A DNA stretch of 64,000 bases from Rothia halotolerans (GCF_004136635.1 NZ_NOIU01000002.1:990028-1054027); one strand, 5' to 3'. Shown: positions 25,577-35,643, counted from the stretch's first letter. Program-made: numbers and translations. Notes: generated by a model not told the origin, from the letters alone.

Positions 25577-26284
25577 ATGACGAGTGAAACGGCCGCCGAG
25601 GCGCGCCCCTGGACCGAGCTGCCCCGCGCGACCTTCGACCTGGAGACCACGGGACCGAACCCCCTGACGGCGCGCATCGTGACCGCCTCCCTGATCCTGG
25701 TGGCGCCCGACGGCGAGGTCCTGCGGCACGGCGAGTGGCTCGCCGACCCGGGCGTCCCGATCCCCGAGGAGGCCACGGCGGTGCACGGCGTGAGCACCGA
25801 GCGCGCCCAGGCCGAGGGCGCCCCGGTCAAGCAGGTGGCCTACGAGCTCGCCTCGGCCCTGGGCGGGCTGTTCTCCGACGGCGTGCCGGTCTTCGCCTTC
25901 AACGCCTCCTACGACTTCACGGTCCTGGACCGGGAGCTCAAGCGCCACGAGATGCCGCCGCTGAACCCCTACCCGGTCATGGACCCGCTGGTGCTGAACA
26001 AGCAGGTGGACAAGTACCACCGCGGCAAGCGCACGCTGGGGGTGCTGACCGAGGAGTACGGCGTCGTGCTGGAGAACGCGCACACCTCCGCGGCGGACTG
26101 CCTGGCCACGGAGCGCCTGGCCACCGCGATGACGGCCAAGTTCCCCCAGCTGGCGACGGACTCGGGCGGGCTGCACCGCCGCCAGATCGAGTGGGCGCGG
26201 GAGCAGGCGGCGGACCTGCAGCAGTACTTCGACAGGATCGGGCGCCAGGCCAAGATCAACGGGGAGTGGCCGATCCGCTCCTGA
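25577..26284 (+). CDS. DnaQ-like DEDDh 3'-5' exonuclease
   Basis: Stand-alone proofreading-type exonuclease of 235 residues. The DEDDh residues are visible: D and E in FDLETTG (about 20-26), D in NASYDFTVLD, H in NAHTSAADC with the last D beside it. It resembles actinobacterial 3'-5' exonucleases annotated as DNA polymerase III epsilon-like but lacks a polymerase-binding tail that I can recognise. Its position directly divergent from adnA fits a DNA repair role (inference). No ribosome site; the TACGGT box 7 nt upstream suggests leaderless expression. Confidence 0.88.
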   Translation: MTSETAAEARPWTELPRATFDLETTGPNPLTARIVTASLILVAPDGEVLRHGEWLADPGVPIPEEATAVHGVSTERAQAEGAPVKQVAYELASALGGLFSDGVPVFAFNASYDFTVLDRELKRHEMPPLNPYPVMDPLVLNKQVDKYHRGKRTLGVLTEEYGVVLENAHTSAADCLATERLATAMTAKFPQLATDSGGLHRRQIEWAREQAADLQQYFDRIGRQAKINGEWPIRS

Positions 26285-26285
26285 G

Positions 26286-26334
26286 GACGCGGACGCGCCC
26301 CGTCCCTCGCGGGGGGACGGGGCGCGTCCGCGTC
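26286..26334. terminator. Bidirectional hairpin between exonuclease and hemL
   Basis: Perfect 21-bp stem (26286-26306 with 26314-26334) and a 7-nt loop, placed between convergent genes. There is no strong T-tract. Confidence 0.8.
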
Positions 26335-26356
26335 TCGCCGGGGCGCCCTGACTCGC

Positions 26357-27694
26357 TCAGCCCTCCGGCGTCGCCTCGGCCGCGGCCCTCGCGGCGGCGG
26401 GCAGGGCGCTGACGATCCGGTCCATCGCAGCGTCGTCGTGGGCGGCGGAGAGGAACCAGGCCTCGTAGGGCGAGGGCGCCAGGTACACGCCCGAGGACAG
26501 CATCGAGTGGAAGAACGGGCGGTACCGGTAGGACTCCGAGGCCTTGATGTCCTCGTAGCTCCGGACGCCGCGCTCCCCGGTGCCGAAGGCCACCGAGAAG
26601 ATGTTGCCCGCCGTCTGGATCGAGTGGTCCACGCCCTCCGCGTCCAGCGCGGCCGTGAGCTCGCGCTGCAGCTGCAAGGAGCGGGCGTCCACCGTCCGGT
26701 AGACCTCGGGGCCCGCGTGGCGCAGCGTGGCCAGGCCAGCGGCGACCGAGAGCGGATTCCCGGAGAGGGTCCCCGCCTGGTAGACGGGGCCGGTGGGCGC
26801 CAGGTGCTCCATGACCTCCCGACGGCCGCCGAGGGCCGCGATGGGCATGCCCCCGCCGATCACCTTGCCGAAGGTGTAGAGGTCCGCGGCCCAGCCGCCC
26901 TGCTCGGCCGTGGTCAGGCCCCAGTAGCCGGCGGAGGAGGAGCGGAAGCCGGTGAGGACCTCGTCGACGATCAGCAGCGCCCCGTGCGCGGCGGTGATCT
27001 CCCGCAGGCCGCGGTTGAAGTCGGCGTCGGGCGTCACCACGCCCATGTTGCACGGTGCGGACTCGGTGATCACCGCGGCGATCCGGCCCTCGTTCAGGGC
27101 GAAGGCCTCGCGGACCGCCTCGAGGTCGTTGTAGGGCACCACGACGGTCTGCGCCGCGGTGGCCTCGGTGACCCCGGCGGAGCCCGGCAGGGCGAGGGTC
27201 GCGACGCCGGATCCCGCCTCGGAGAGCAGGGAGTCCACGTGGCCGTGGTAGCAGCCGGCGAACTTGATGATCAGGTCGCGGCCGGTGAACCCGCGGGCCA
27301 GCCGGATCGCGGTCATCGTCGCCTCGGTGCCGGTGGAGACCAGGCGGAGCTGGTCGATGACCGGGCCGTCGACGGCCGCCGCGTTCATCCGGTCCACCAC
27401 CAGCTCGGCGAGCTCGGTCTCCCCCGGCGTCGAGGCGCCGAAGGACAGGCCGCGCTCGACGGCGGCGTGCACGGCCTCGATCACCGGCTCGTAGCGGTGC
27501 CCCAGCAGCGCCGGACCCCACGAGCAGACGAGGTCCACGTAGTCGAAGCCGTCGGCGTCAGTCACGTAGGGGCCGTCGGCCTCGACCAGGAAGGGCGGGG
27601 TCCCACCCACCGAGTTGAAGGCCCGCACGGGCGAGTTGACGCCGCCGGGGATGACCCGGCGGGAACGGTCGAAGAGTTCCTGGGAAACGGTCAC
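26357..27694 (-). CDS. hemL: Glutamate-1-semialdehyde 2,1-aminomutase
   Basis: PLP enzyme converting glutamate-1-semialdehyde to 5-aminolevulinate, the second step of the C5 heme route. 445 residues, normal length. Visible: [10 protein letters not shown] (17-26), the cofactor Asp in [10 protein letters not shown], and the Schiff-base lysine K277 in [10 protein letters not shown]. The GTG start at 27694 has GAGGAG upstream. It is the last gene of the eight-gene minus-strand heme cluster, 73 bp after hemB. Confidence 0.97.
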   Translation of the reverse strand: MTVSQELFDRSRRVIPGGVNSPVRAFNSVGGTPPFLVEADGPYVTDADGFDYVDLVCSWGPALLGHRYEPVIEAVHAAVERGLSFGASTPGETELAELVVDRMNAAAVDGPVIDQLRLVSTGTEATMTAIRLARGFTGRDLIIKFAGCYHGHVDSLLSEAGSGVATLALPGSAGVTEATAAQTVVVPYNDLEAVREAFALNEGRIAAVITESAPCNMGVVTPDADFNRGLREITAAHGALLIVDEVLTGFRSSSAGYWGLTTAEQGGWAADLYTFGKVIGGGMPIAALGGRREVMEHLAPTGPVYQAGTLSGNPLSVAAGLATLRHAGPEVYRTVDARSLQLQRELTAALDAEGVDHSIQTAGNIFSVAFGTGERGVRSYEDIKASESYRYRPFFHSMLSSGVYLAPSPYEAWFLSAAHDDAAMDRIVSALPAAARAAAEATPEG

Positions 27695-27767
27695 GGTGTG
27701 CTCCTCATTCTCTGGTGGTCCGATGTGCTGCGGGGGGTCGGCCCGGAGGCTCCGGCTCTGCCGGGGC

Positions 27768-28808
27768 TCAGCGGTGCCCCTCGCGCAGCCATTCCGCGAC
27801 CTCGGTCGCGTAGTAGGTCAGGATCATGTCGGCTCCGGCGCGGCGGATCGAGGTGAGCGACTCCATCACGATCCGCTCGCGGTCCACCCACCCGTTGGCG
27901 GCGGCCGCCTCGATCATCGCGTACTCCCCGGAGACCTGGTAGGCGGCGACCGGCACCGGCGAGGCCTCGGCGACCTCGCGCAGGATGTCCAGGTAGGACA
28001 GGGCCGGCTTGACCATGACCATGTCCGCGCCCTCCTCGACGTCGAGCCGGGCCTCCAGGAGGGACTCCCGGCGGTTGGCCGGGTCCTGCTGGTAGGTCTT
28101 GCGGTCCCCGCTCAGCGAGGAGCCGACGGCGTCGCGGAACGGCCCGAAGAAGGCCGAGGCGTACTTCGCGGAGTACGCCATCACGGAGACGCCGGCGAAT
28201 CCGGCGGCGTCCAGCGCCTCGCGGATGCCCGCGATCTGCCCGTCCATCATACCGGAGGGGCTCACCACGTGCGCCCCGGCCTCGGCCTGGGAGACGGCCA
28301 TCTTCCGGTAGAGCGCGACGCTGGCGTCGTTGTCCACCACGGTGCGCCCGTTGGGGTCGGTGGTCAGCGGGCCGCAGTGCCCGTGGTCGGTGAACTCGTC
28401 GAGGCAGGTGTCGGCCATGATGACCAGGCGGTCCCCGAACTCCTCGCGGATCGCCCGGATGGCCCGGTTCAGGATCCCCTCGGGGTGCCAGGCCACCGAG
28501 CCCTCGGCGTCCTTGTCCTCGTCCCGCGGCACGCCGAACAGGTCGATGCAGCGCACCCCGGCGGCCTCGGCGCGGCGCACCGCGTCCAGGACGCTGCCCA
28601 GGGTGTGCTGGTGCTGCCCCGGCATGGAGGCGATCTCCACGGGGGCGTCGATGCCGTCGCGGACGAACAGGACCTGGATGAGGTCCTCCGGGTGCAGCCG
28701 GTACTCGGCGACGAGGTCCCGCATCGCGGGGCTGGTGCGCAGCCGGCGGGGGCGCCGGACCAGCTCGGAGGCGGCGTCGGTGCTCTGGTCTCGGATGGTC
28801 ATGGTCAT
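27768..28808 (-). CDS. hemB: Porphobilinogen synthase (5-aminolevulinate dehydratase)
   Basis: Condenses two 5-aminolevulinates to porphobilinogen. 346 residues. Schiff-base lysines are K215 ([13 protein letters not shown]) and K267 ([12 protein letters not shown]). The metal loop is [15 protein letters not shown], with C135, D137 and C145: two of the three zinc cysteines remain and the middle one is Asp, a mixture of the zinc- and magnesium-type signatures. The start ATG at 28808 overlaps the hemD stop as ATGA. A second ATG two codons on cannot be excluded. Confidence 0.96.
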   Translation of the reverse strand: MTMTIRDQSTDAASELVRRPRRLRTSPAMRDLVAEYRLHPEDLIQVLFVRDGIDAPVEIASMPGQHQHTLGSVLDAVRRAEAAGVRCIDLFGVPRDEDKDAEGSVAWHPEGILNRAIRAIREEFGDRLVIMADTCLDEFTDHGHCGPLTTDPNGRTVVDNDASVALYRKMAVSQAEAGAHVVSPSGMMDGQIAGIREALDAAGFAGVSVMAYSAKYASAFFGPFRDAVGSSLSGDRKTYQQDPANRRESLLEARLDVEEGADMVMVKPALSYLDILREVAEASPVPVAAYQVSGEYAMIEAAAANGWVDRERIVMESLTSIRRAGADMILTYYATEVAEWLREGHR

Positions 28809-29728
28809 CCCTTCTCTCGTGTAACGGACGGGTCCGCGGGGCGCCCGGCCTCGGCCAGGACGCGGCGGACGGCGGTCAGCAGGTCTCGCGGCGCGGGGCT
28901 CCGGGCGGTGACGGCGCGCAGACCCAGCGAATCGGCGCGCGCCGCGGTGGTCGCCCCGATGCACACCACGGGGGCGGCGATCCTCCCCCGCTCCGCGAGC
29001 TCCTCGAGCAGGCGCGGGGAGGTGGCGACGACGACGTCGGGCCCGCGCCCGGCCAGGTGCGCGGCGGTCTCGTCGGGGTCCAGCACGGGGACGGCCGCGC
29101 CGGCCGGGGACCGGCGCCCCGGGGCCAGCGGCCGCTCGGACGGGTAGGCGACCATCTCGTAGACGACGGCCTCCTCGACCCTCAGGCCGCGCTCGCGCAG
29201 GCCGCGGACCAGCTCGGGGCGGTGAGGCTCGCCGTGCACGCACAAGGCCGACCGGGGGCCGCCCTCCTCCGGCGTCGGCCATTCGGCCAGCAGCCCGGCG
29301 GCGTCCTCGCGGGCGGGAGCGGGGGCCGGATCCAGCCCGGCCTCCCGGGCCGCGCGGGCCGTCGCCCGGCCCACGCAGCGGACCTCGGCCCCGGCGAGCG
29401 GGCCCGCCGGGGCCTCCCCCAGTACCGCCTCGAGCCCCAGCACGCCGTGCGCGCTGGTGAAGGTCACGACGTCGAACCCTCCGGCCCGCACCGTGCCGGC
29501 GACGGCGGCGCACGCGGCCGGGTCCGGCAGCCGGGCCTCGCGCAGGGGCGCCAGGACGACGTCGTGCCCCTCGCCGCGCAGCAGGTCCACCAGCTCTCCG
29601 GCGGGCCCGGGCAGCCGGGTCACCAGGACCTCGGCCGGCCGCTCCGCCCGGGCCTCGCCGGGATCGCTCTCCTCGAGGGAGGGGAACCCTGGGCCCGAGG
29701 CCGCGGGGAGGTCGTGCCCGGAGGTCAT
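28805..29728 (-). CDS. hemD: Uroporphyrinogen-III synthase
   Basis: Cyclises hydroxymethylbilane with inversion of ring D. The family is poorly conserved. Identification rests on the two-lobed pattern (VLVTRLPG start; [12 protein letters not shown]; later [14 protein letters not shown] and [17 protein letters not shown] near the end) and the position between hemC and hemB. 307 residues, with about 30 extra acidic residues at the N-terminus. The ATG overlaps the hemC stop by one base (TGATG), so translation is coupled. Confidence 0.9.
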   Translation of the reverse strand: MTSGHDLPAASGPGFPSLEESDPGEARAERPAEVLVTRLPGPAGELVDLLRGEGHDVVLAPLREARLPDPAACAAVAGTVRAGGFDVVTFTSAHGVLGLEAVLGEAPAGPLAGAEVRCVGRATARAAREAGLDPAPAPAREDAAGLLAEWPTPEEGGPRSALCVHGEPHRPELVRGLRERGLRVEEAVVYEMVAYPSERPLAPGRRSPAGAAVPVLDPDETAAHLAGRGPDVVVATSPRLLEELAERGRIAAPVVCIGATTAARADSLGLRAVTARSPAPRDLLTAVRRVLAEAGRPADPSVTREKG

Positions 29729-30702
29729 CAGGAGGTCCGGTCGGTGTAGCGGTCGGCGCCGCGCTCCAGGAGGGACTCGGCAACGCGGGTGCCCAGGGCC
29801 CGGGAGGCCTCCGGACCGGCGGCCGGAGCCGTCGCCGACTCCCGCAGGACCTCGCCGCCGCGCGGGTCGGCCACCACGGCGTCCAGCGTGAGGGTGCCCT
29901 CCTCGAGGCGGGCGAAGGCTCCGATGGGCGCCGCGCAGCCGGCCTCCAGCCGGAGCAGCAGCGCCCGCTCGGCCTGGACGGCGAGCTCGGTGGGCCCGTC
30001 CTGCAGCGCGCGGATCGCGGCGAGCACCTCGGCGGGGGTCGAGCGGCTGCGGTACTCGATCGCGAGGCAGCCCTGCCCCGCGGCGGGCAGCACCCGGCGC
30101 GGGTCCAGGAACTCGGTCACGACCTCGCTCAGCCCCAGCCGGGCCAGGCCCGCGGCGGCGAGCACGACGGCGTCGAGGTCGCCGTGGGTGCCCCGGCCCA
30201 CGCCGGTGTCGTCGGCGGCGAAGCGCTCCAGGCCCGCCACCCGGGACAGCCGGGTGCCCACGTTGCCGCGGATGTCCACGACCTGGCAGTCCGGCCGCAG
30301 GATCCGCAGCTGGGCCGCCCGGCGCGGGGACCCGGTGCCGATCCGGGATCCGGCGGGCAGCCCGTCCAGGTCCAGCCCGTCCCGGGCCACCAGGACGTCG
30401 CGCGGATCCTCCCGCGAGGGGTAGATCAGCGCCAGCGCTCCGTCGAAGAGGTCCTTGGTCGGCAGGTCCTTGAGCGAGTGCACCGCGACGTCCACGGAGC
30501 CGCCCAGCAGCTCCTGGCGCAGCGCGGCCGCGAAGACCCCGGTGCCGCCGAGCTGCGCGAGCGAGCCGGAGGTCACGTCGCCGGTGGTGGTGACGACCTT
30601 CAGCTCCGCCGGCGCGCCGGCGGCGGCGAGCCGGTCCGCGATGTGCTGGGACTGCGTGGTGGCCAGGGCCGAGCCGCGGGTCCCCACCCGGATGGGCGTC
30701 AT
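29728..30702 (-). CDS. hemC: Hydroxymethylbilane synthase
   Basis: Polymerises four porphobilinogens into hydroxymethylbilane. 324 residues. Visible: [14 protein letters not shown] at the N-terminus, HSLKDLPT (75-82), [11 protein letters not shown] with the cofactor-contacting arginines, and C256 in [10 protein letters not shown], the attachment site of the dipyrromethane cofactor. The ATG overlaps the ferrochelatase stop as ATGA. Confidence 0.96.
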   Translation of the reverse strand: MTPIRVGTRGSALATTQSQHIADRLAAAGAPAELKVVTTTGDVTSGSLAQLGGTGVFAAALRQELLGGSVDVAVHSLKDLPTKDLFDGALALIYPSREDPRDVLVARDGLDLDGLPAGSRIGTGSPRRAAQLRILRPDCQVVDIRGNVGTRLSRVAGLERFAADDTGVGRGTHGDLDAVVLAAAGLARLGLSEVVTEFLDPRRVLPAAGQGCLAIEYRSRSTPAEVLAAIRALQDGPTELAVQAERALLLRLEAGCAAPIGAFARLEEGTLTLDAVVADPRGGEVLRESATAPAAGPEASRALGTRVAESLLERGADRYTDRTS

Positions 30703-31997
30703 CGGGCTCCTTCGTAGTCGGCGATCACGGGCTTGGCCGTGCGGGCGCTGGCCGCGAGGCAGCAGTCCGGGTCGCAGCGGTCGAACCAGCCGCGGCCGCC
30801 GCAGGCGCTGACGCGGTTCCGCTCCAGCTCGGCCGGGTCCTGGGAGGGGGCGGTCGAGCTGACCCGCTCGGCGATCAGGTCCCGCAGCGAGCGGACGTAG
30901 GCCGGGTGGGTGCCCGGCGTCGGCGTCCGCACGGCCTGCAGGCCCAGGCCCTCGCAGGTCTCCATGGCCTCGGTGTCGAGGTCCCACTTGACCTCCATGT
31001 GGTCCGAGACGAAGCCCAGCGGGACCATGGCGACGCCGTCCACGGCGCCGCCGAGGCCCTCCAGCGCGTCGTTGACGTCCGGCTCGAGCCAGGGCGTGCT
31101 CGGCGAGCCGGAGCGGGACTGGTAGACCAGCTCCCAGTCGCAACCCTCCAGCAGCGAGGGCTCCTCGGCCTCGACGTCGCGCAGGATGGCCCGCGCGGCC
31201 TCCAGGTGCTTCTCGACGTAGGCCGAGCCGCCCTCGTAGTCGACCCCGCGCGGTCCGGCCTCGTTCGCCGCCGTGGTGGGCACGGAGTGGGTGCAGAACA
31301 TGATGCGGATCCGGCCGTTGCCGGCGGCCCTCGACGGCGCGGCCTCGAGCTTGGCCCGCAGCTCGCGCAGGCCCTCGATCAGCCCCTCGGTGAAGGAGGC
31401 GATGAAGCCCGGGGCGTCGTAGTGCTGGCGGAGCTTGTCGATCTGCAGCTCGCCCTCCAGGCCGAGCTCCTCCAGCGCGATGCCGTAGTCCTCGCGGTAC
31501 TGGCGGCAACTGGAGTAGCCCGGGTAGGCGCTGGTGGGCAGCACCAGGAGCTTCCGGTAGCCGTTCTCGTGGGCGTCCTTGACGACGTCGGCCACGTACG
31601 GCTCCCAGTTGCGGTTGGCCCACAGCACGGGGATCTGCGGGCCGCTGCGGGCCAGCTCCTCGCGCAGCGCGGCCAGCAGGGCGCGGTTCTGCTCGTTGAT
31701 GGGGCTCACCCCGCCGTTGGCGCGGTAGTGGGTGGCGACCTCCTCCAGGCGCTCGTCCGGGATGCCGCGGCCGCGGGTGACGTTGCGCAGGAAGGGGATG
31801 ACGTCGTCCTGGCCCTCGGGCCCGCCGAAGGAGGAGAGGATCACGGCGTCGTACGGCTCCGGGGCCTGGGCGCGCGGGCGGGTCAGGGTCTCCTCGGAGA
31901 CGAAGCCGGGGGCTGCCTCGAGGCTCGCGGGACCGTTGCTCGCGGTGTTCTCCGGGTCGGTGACGTTCGGGATCGGCGCGGTGCGCAGGGGGCTCAA
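30699..31997 (-). CDS. cpfC: Coproporphyrin III ferrochelatase, 2Fe-2S type
   Basis: Inserts iron into coproporphyrin III to give coproheme (older name hemH). 432 residues including a ~45-residue N-terminal extension. Active-site blocks: HSVPTTAANEAG with the catalytic His, and GFVSDHMEVKWDLDTEA with the acidic partner. The C-terminus carries the clustered cysteines of actinobacterial enzymes (SACGGRGWFDRCDPDCC), expected to hold a 2Fe-2S cluster. The start is a TTG at 31997 that overlaps the hemQ stop as TTGA; no ATG or GTG lies near the conserved N-terminus. HemQ next door supports the coproporphyrin-dependent assignment. Confidence 0.95.
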   Translation of the reverse strand: MSPLRTAPIPNVTDPENTASNGPASLEAAPGFVSEETLTRPRAQAPEPYDAVILSSFGGPEGQDDVIPFLRNVTRGRGIPDERLEEVATHYRANGGVSPINEQNRALLAALREELARSGPQIPVLWANRNWEPYVADVVKDAHENGYRKLLVLPTSAYPGYSSCRQYREDYGIALEELGLEGELQIDKLRQHYDAPGFIASFTEGLIEGLRELRAKLEAAPSRAAGNGRIRIMFCTHSVPTTAANEAGPRGVDYEGGSAYVEKHLEAARAILRDVEAEEPSLLEGCDWELVYQSRSGSPSTPWLEPDVNDALEGLGGAVDGVAMVPLGFVSDHMEVKWDLDTEAMETCEGLGLQAVRTPTPGTHPAYVRSLRDLIAERVSSTAPSQDPAELERNRVSACGGRGWFDRCDPDCCLAASARTAKPVIADYEGAR

Positions 31998-32710
31998 CGC
32001 AGCACCTCCGCGACGTCGGCGGCCTCGACGCGGCGGCCGGTGTAGAACGGGGTCTCCTCGCGGATGTGCAGGCGGGCCTCGGTGTTGCGGAAGGTGCGCA
32101 TCATGTCCACCAGGTCCACCAGCTCGGGCGCCTCCAGGGCCAGCACCCACTCGTAGTCGTTCAGGCCGAAGGTGGCGATGGTGTTGGGCAGGACCTGGGG
32201 GTAGTCGCGCCCCTTCATGCCGTGGTTCTTGAGCATCTCGGAGCGGTGCTCGGCATCCATGTAGTACCAGTCCCACGAGCGCACGAAGGGGTAGACGCAG
32301 ACCCACGCCTCGGGGTCGATCCCCTTGGCGAAGGAGGGCGCGTGCCGGCGGGTGAACTCGGCGTCGCGGTGCACGCCCATGGTGGACCACACGATCTCGG
32401 TGCCGGAGAACAGCTCGGTCCGGCGGATCCGGCGCACCGCGGCCTGCAGCTGCTCGGGGCGCTCGCCGTGGATCCACACCATGACGTCGGCGTCGTTGCG
32501 CATGCCGGAGACGTCGTAGGTGCCGCGCAGGGTCACGCCCTCGGAGCCGAGCTGCTCGGCGAGCCGCTCGTACTCCGCGACCGCGGACTCGGAGCCGGCT
32601 TCCTCGGGACGCTGGCCGCGCCGGGCGAAGACGGTGTAGAGGGCGTAGTAGAGGCGGTCGTCGCCGCTGGCCGCGCGGGGGTCGTTGGCTTCTGGCTGCT
32701 GCTGGGTCAT
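31994..32710 (-). CDS. hemQ: Coproheme decarboxylase HemQ
   Basis: Peroxide-dependent enzyme that decarboxylates two propionates of coproheme to make heme b, the last step in Gram-positive bacteria. It belongs to the chlorite-dismutase fold. 238 residues. The catalytic tyrosine appears to be Y140 in VYPFVRSWDWYYM, and the probable heme-ligand His lies in KNHGMKGRDY (H163). The chlorite-dismutase distal Arg context is absent, as expected for HemQ. The ATG at 32710 follows AAAGGAA at a rather long distance. It is separated from cgoX by 119 bp containing a run of ten G. Confidence 0.95.
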   Translation of the reverse strand: MTQQQPEANDPRAASGDDRLYYALYTVFARRGQRPEEAGSESAVAEYERLAEQLGSEGVTLRGTYDVSGMRNDADVMVWIHGERPEQLQAAVRRIRRTELFSGTEIVWSTMGVHRDAEFTRRHAPSFAKGIDPEAWVCVYPFVRSWDWYYMDAEHRSEMLKNHGMKGRDYPQVLPNTIATFGLNDYEWVLALEAPELVDLVDMMRTFRNTEARLHIREETPFYTGRRVEAADVAEVLR

Positions 32711-32798
32711 GATGTGACTCGTTCCTTTCTTCGGCGCCCGGCTGGTGGCCGGGGACGCTCTTTGTCGGTGGATCCGACCGCTGTGGTGTGTGTGATGC

Positions 32799-32808
32799 GG
32801 GGGGGGGG
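32799..32808. repeat. Homopolymer run of ten G
   Basis: G10 on the plus strand in the cgoX-hemQ gap. It is in the 5' leader of hemQ (C10 on the sense strand) and outside any coding region. Confidence 0.9.
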
Positions 32809-32829
32809 CGCGGCGGGCCGGGGCGGGGC

Positions 32830-34380
32830 TCAGCCCTCCCCGGCGGCCTCTGCGCCTCCGGGCGGCGCCTTGGCCTCCAGGTCCAGTCCCGCGATGACCC
32901 GGCGGGTGTCCGGGACCAGCGAGGCCAGGCCCGTGCCGGAGACCCAGGCGCCGACCACGGCGAGGCGGTCGACGCCGGCGAGGCTGCTCCGGAAGGTGCG
33001 CACCTTGTCCGCGTGGCCCTCCGGGATCCGCGGCATCGCGGCGCGCCAGCGCACGACGTCGGCCCCCACGAGCTGATCCCGGTCCAGGCGCAGGCCCATG
33101 ATCCGCTCCGCGTCGTGCAGGGCGAGGGTGATCAGCTGCTCGTCCGGCAGCGAGAGCTCGGCGACGCCCTGGTCCCCCGCGCCCGAGTCCCGGCCGTAGG
33201 AGAGCCGGAGCACGTGCCGGTCCGGGCCGGCCCGCTCGGCGATCCACTCCCACTTGACCGTGGCGTGCGTGAGGGCCTTGGCGCGGACCTCGCGGACCTT
33301 CTCGCTGACCAGGACGCCGGTGCCGCGGGGCGCCTCGCTGAGTCGCGGCTCGTCGAGCACCAGCGTCGCCAGCGCGATCTCCTGGCCGGGACGCACCTGC
33401 GGCAGGCGCTCGGCCGGCACGCGGCTGCCCAGCAGCCGCACGGCGGTGGGGCCGTCGGTGGCGATGACGAGCACGTCGGCGCTGATCACCGAGCGCTTCC
33501 CCGCGCCGCCGACCTGGCGGCGGATGACCATCCAGCGGCCGTCGGTCTCGTCGCGGTCCACGGCGATGACCTCGCTGTCCGGGAGCAGGCGCGCGCCGCG
33601 CCGCTCGAGGTCGGAGACCAGCGCCTCGGAGAGCTGGTTCATCCCGCCGACCAAGCCGCCGACCTGGGTGCCGGCGGGCGCCTGGGCCCGGAGCACCGCG
33701 GCGGCCGCGCCGAGCGAGCCGTACTGGCGGATGCCCGCGCGCAGGCCGGGGGCCACGACGTCGACGTCGAGCTGGTCCGGGTGGCTCGAGTGGATCCCCA
33801 TGGTGACCGGCGCGACCAGGTTCTCCAGGACCTGACGGCCCATCCGGGCCCGGACCAGGGCGCCCAGGGAGCGGGTGTTGAACCCCGTGGAGGAGGGGAT
33901 GATCCGGTCCAGGGCGGCGCGACGGCGGCCGGCCGGGCTCAGCGCCGCTCCCAGCTCGGGGTCGCGCGGGTTGGCGGGGATGCCGAGGATCCCGGAGGAG
34001 GGCATCCGGAGGGGGCCGGAGGGCAGGTGCAGCCACGAGCCGGCCCGGGCCGGGGCCACCTTGGACCCGCCGAGGCCGAGCTCGTCGATGAGCTCCGAGA
34101 CGGCGGGGTTGCGGGTCGCGAAGGACTCCGCCCCGGAGTCGAGGATCATGCCCCCGACCCGGTGCGCGCCCACCGACCCGCCGAAGTGGTCCTTGGCCTC
34201 GGTCAGCACGACCCGCAGGCCCCGCTCGGCGAGGTCCCGGGCCGCCACCAGCCCGGAGATCCCGCCGCCGATCACGACGGCGTTGCGCGCCCGGCGCCGC
34301 GCGCCCTGACCCTGCTCGCGCGCTCCCTCGGCGGGCTTGAGGGTCGCGACTGACGTGGGGTTCTCAGCGTCCTGGGTCAT
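32830..34380 (-). CDS. cgoX: Coproporphyrinogen III oxidase, CgoX (HemY type)
   Basis: FAD enzyme oxidising coproporphyrinogen III to coproporphyrin III. 516 residues. The FAD-binding GGGISGLVAARDLAERG motif starts near residue 38, followed by TEAKDHFGGSVGAHRVGG. The C-terminal FAD contact VVGAWVSGTGLASLV is also visible. The name protoporphyrinogen oxidase (hemG/hemY) is often applied; HemQ and CpfC downstream argue for coproporphyrinogen as substrate. The ATG at 34380 overlaps the end of hemE by 17 bp. Confidence 0.94.
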   Translation of the reverse strand: MTQDAENPTSVATLKPAEGAREQGQGARRRARNAVVIGGGISGLVAARDLAERGLRVVLTEAKDHFGGSVGAHRVGGMILDSGAESFATRNPAVSELIDELGLGGSKVAPARAGSWLHLPSGPLRMPSSGILGIPANPRDPELGAALSPAGRRRAALDRIIPSSTGFNTRSLGALVRARMGRQVLENLVAPVTMGIHSSHPDQLDVDVVAPGLRAGIRQYGSLGAAAAVLRAQAPAGTQVGGLVGGMNQLSEALVSDLERRGARLLPDSEVIAVDRDETDGRWMVIRRQVGGAGKRSVISADVLVIATDGPTAVRLLGSRVPAERLPQVRPGQEIALATLVLDEPRLSEAPRGTGVLVSEKVREVRAKALTHATVKWEWIAERAGPDRHVLRLSYGRDSGAGDQGVAELSLPDEQLITLALHDAERIMGLRLDRDQLVGADVVRWRAAMPRIPEGHADKVRTFRSSLAGVDRLAVVGAWVSGTGLASLVPDTRRVIAGLDLEAKAPPGGAEAAGEG

Positions 34381-35494
34381 TCAGCTCTCTTCCTCCGTGG
34401 ATGAGGTCGACCAGTCGGGTCAGCACGGCGGGGTCCGTGCCGGCAGGGACGCCGTGCCCGAGGTTCACGATGTGCGAGACGGCCGCCTCCCCCTTCGAGA
34501 GTACGTCCACCGCGTGCTCGCGCAGGACATCCCAGCCCGCGTCCAGCAGGGCCGGGTCGATGTTCCCCTGCAGCGGCGTGTCCGGGCCCAGCCGCCGCGC
34601 CGCCTCGTCGAGGTCCAGCCGGTAGTCCACGCCCACGACGTCGGCCCCCGCCTCCTTCATCGCCGGCAGCAGCTCGCCCGTGCCGGTGCCGAAGTGGACG
34701 CGGGGCACGCCGTAGTGCTCGACCGCCGCGAGCGCCCGGGCCGAGTGCGGCATCACGTAGCGGCGGTAGTCCCGCTCCGGCAGAGAGCCGGCCCAGGAGT
34801 CGAAGAGCTGGACGGCGCTCGCCCCGGCCTCGATCTGCGCGGCCAGGAAGCGGCCGGCGGTGCGGGCGGTCCAGTCCGCCAGGGCGTCCCAGGCCTGCGG
34901 GTCGCGGTGCATCATGATGCGCGGGGCCAGGTGGTCCCGGGAGGCCCCGCCCTCGACCATGTAGGCCGCGACCGTGAAGGGGGCGCCGGCGAAGCCGATG
35001 AGCGGGGTCGAGCCGAGCTGCTCGACGGTCAGCCGCACCGCCTCGCGGATGGGGTCGAAGGCGGCGTCGGGGATCTCCGGCAGCGTCGCGATCTGCTCCG
35101 CCGTGCGGTACGGGGCCCCCATCACCGGGCCCTTGCCCGGGACGATGTCCACGTCGAGCCCGGCGACCTTGAGCGGGACCACGATGTCGGAGAAGAAGAT
35201 CGCGGCGTCGACGCCGTGGCGGCGCACCGGCTGCAGCGTGATCTCGGCCGCCAGCTCGGGCGTGAGGCAGGCCTCCAGCATGCGGGTGCCCTCGCGGGCC
35301 TCGCGGTACTCGGGCAGGGAGCGCCCGGCCTGGCGCATGAACCACACGGGGTGGGTCTCCGGACGGTCGCCGCGCATCGCGCGGATCATGGGCGAGTCCG
35401 CCGTCCCCCCGCTCCTCAGCGGATGGCCCTCCGGCAGGAGGGCGAGGTGGTCGTCCGTGAGCAGGGCGCGAGGCGAGGATCCCGAATTCGTCAT
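34364..35494 (-). CDS. hemE: Uroporphyrinogen decarboxylase
   Basis: Decarboxylates uroporphyrinogen III to coproporphyrinogen III. 376 residues. Visible: PVWFMRQAGRSLPEYR with the two substrate arginines, FFSDIVVP, GFAGAPFTVAAYMVEG, and the C-terminal NLGHGVPAGTDP. The ATG at 35494 has GGGAGC upstream. It is the first gene of the minus-strand heme operon and divergent from hemA across 149 bp. Confidence 0.97.
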   Translation of the reverse strand: MTNSGSSPRALLTDDHLALLPEGHPLRSGGTADSPMIRAMRGDRPETHPVWFMRQAGRSLPEYREAREGTRMLEACLTPELAAEITLQPVRRHGVDAAIFFSDIVVPLKVAGLDVDIVPGKGPVMGAPYRTAEQIATLPEIPDAAFDPIREAVRLTVEQLGSTPLIGFAGAPFTVAAYMVEGGASRDHLAPRIMMHRDPQAWDALADWTARTAGRFLAAQIEAGASAVQLFDSWAGSLPERDYRRYVMPHSARALAAVEHYGVPRVHFGTGTGELLPAMKEAGADVVGVDYRLDLDEAARRLGPDTPLQGNIDPALLDAGWDVLREHAVDVLSKGEAAVSHIVNLGHGVPAGTDPAVLTRLVDLIHGGRELNDPGR

Positions 35495-35628
35495 AATGCT
35501 CCCATTGTGCCAACTTTCGCGGAGGCTTTTTGCGACACCCTGTCGTCCGCCGCGCGGGGCCGCGCCCCTCCGCCAGGACATCTCGCATCTCACACGCGAG
35601 GCGGTTCGCCCCGGCCTCCGGGCACGGC

Positions 35629-35643
35629 TATCATGAACGGGTC
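35629..35643 (+). promoter_or_regulatory. Near-leaderless promoter of hemA
   Basis: TATCAT at 35629-35634 lies 9 nt before the GTG start. The shared 149-bp region also drives hemE in the other direction. Confidence 0.45.

Noticed and set aside
31994..32710. Chlorite dismutase with perchlorate metabolism
   Set aside because: The active-site tyrosine pattern and position in the heme operon identify HemQ.
32830..34380. Annotation as protoporphyrinogen oxidase
   Set aside because: The locus has HemQ and an actinobacterial ferrochelatase, so coproporphyrinogen III is the expected substrate; CgoX is the better name.
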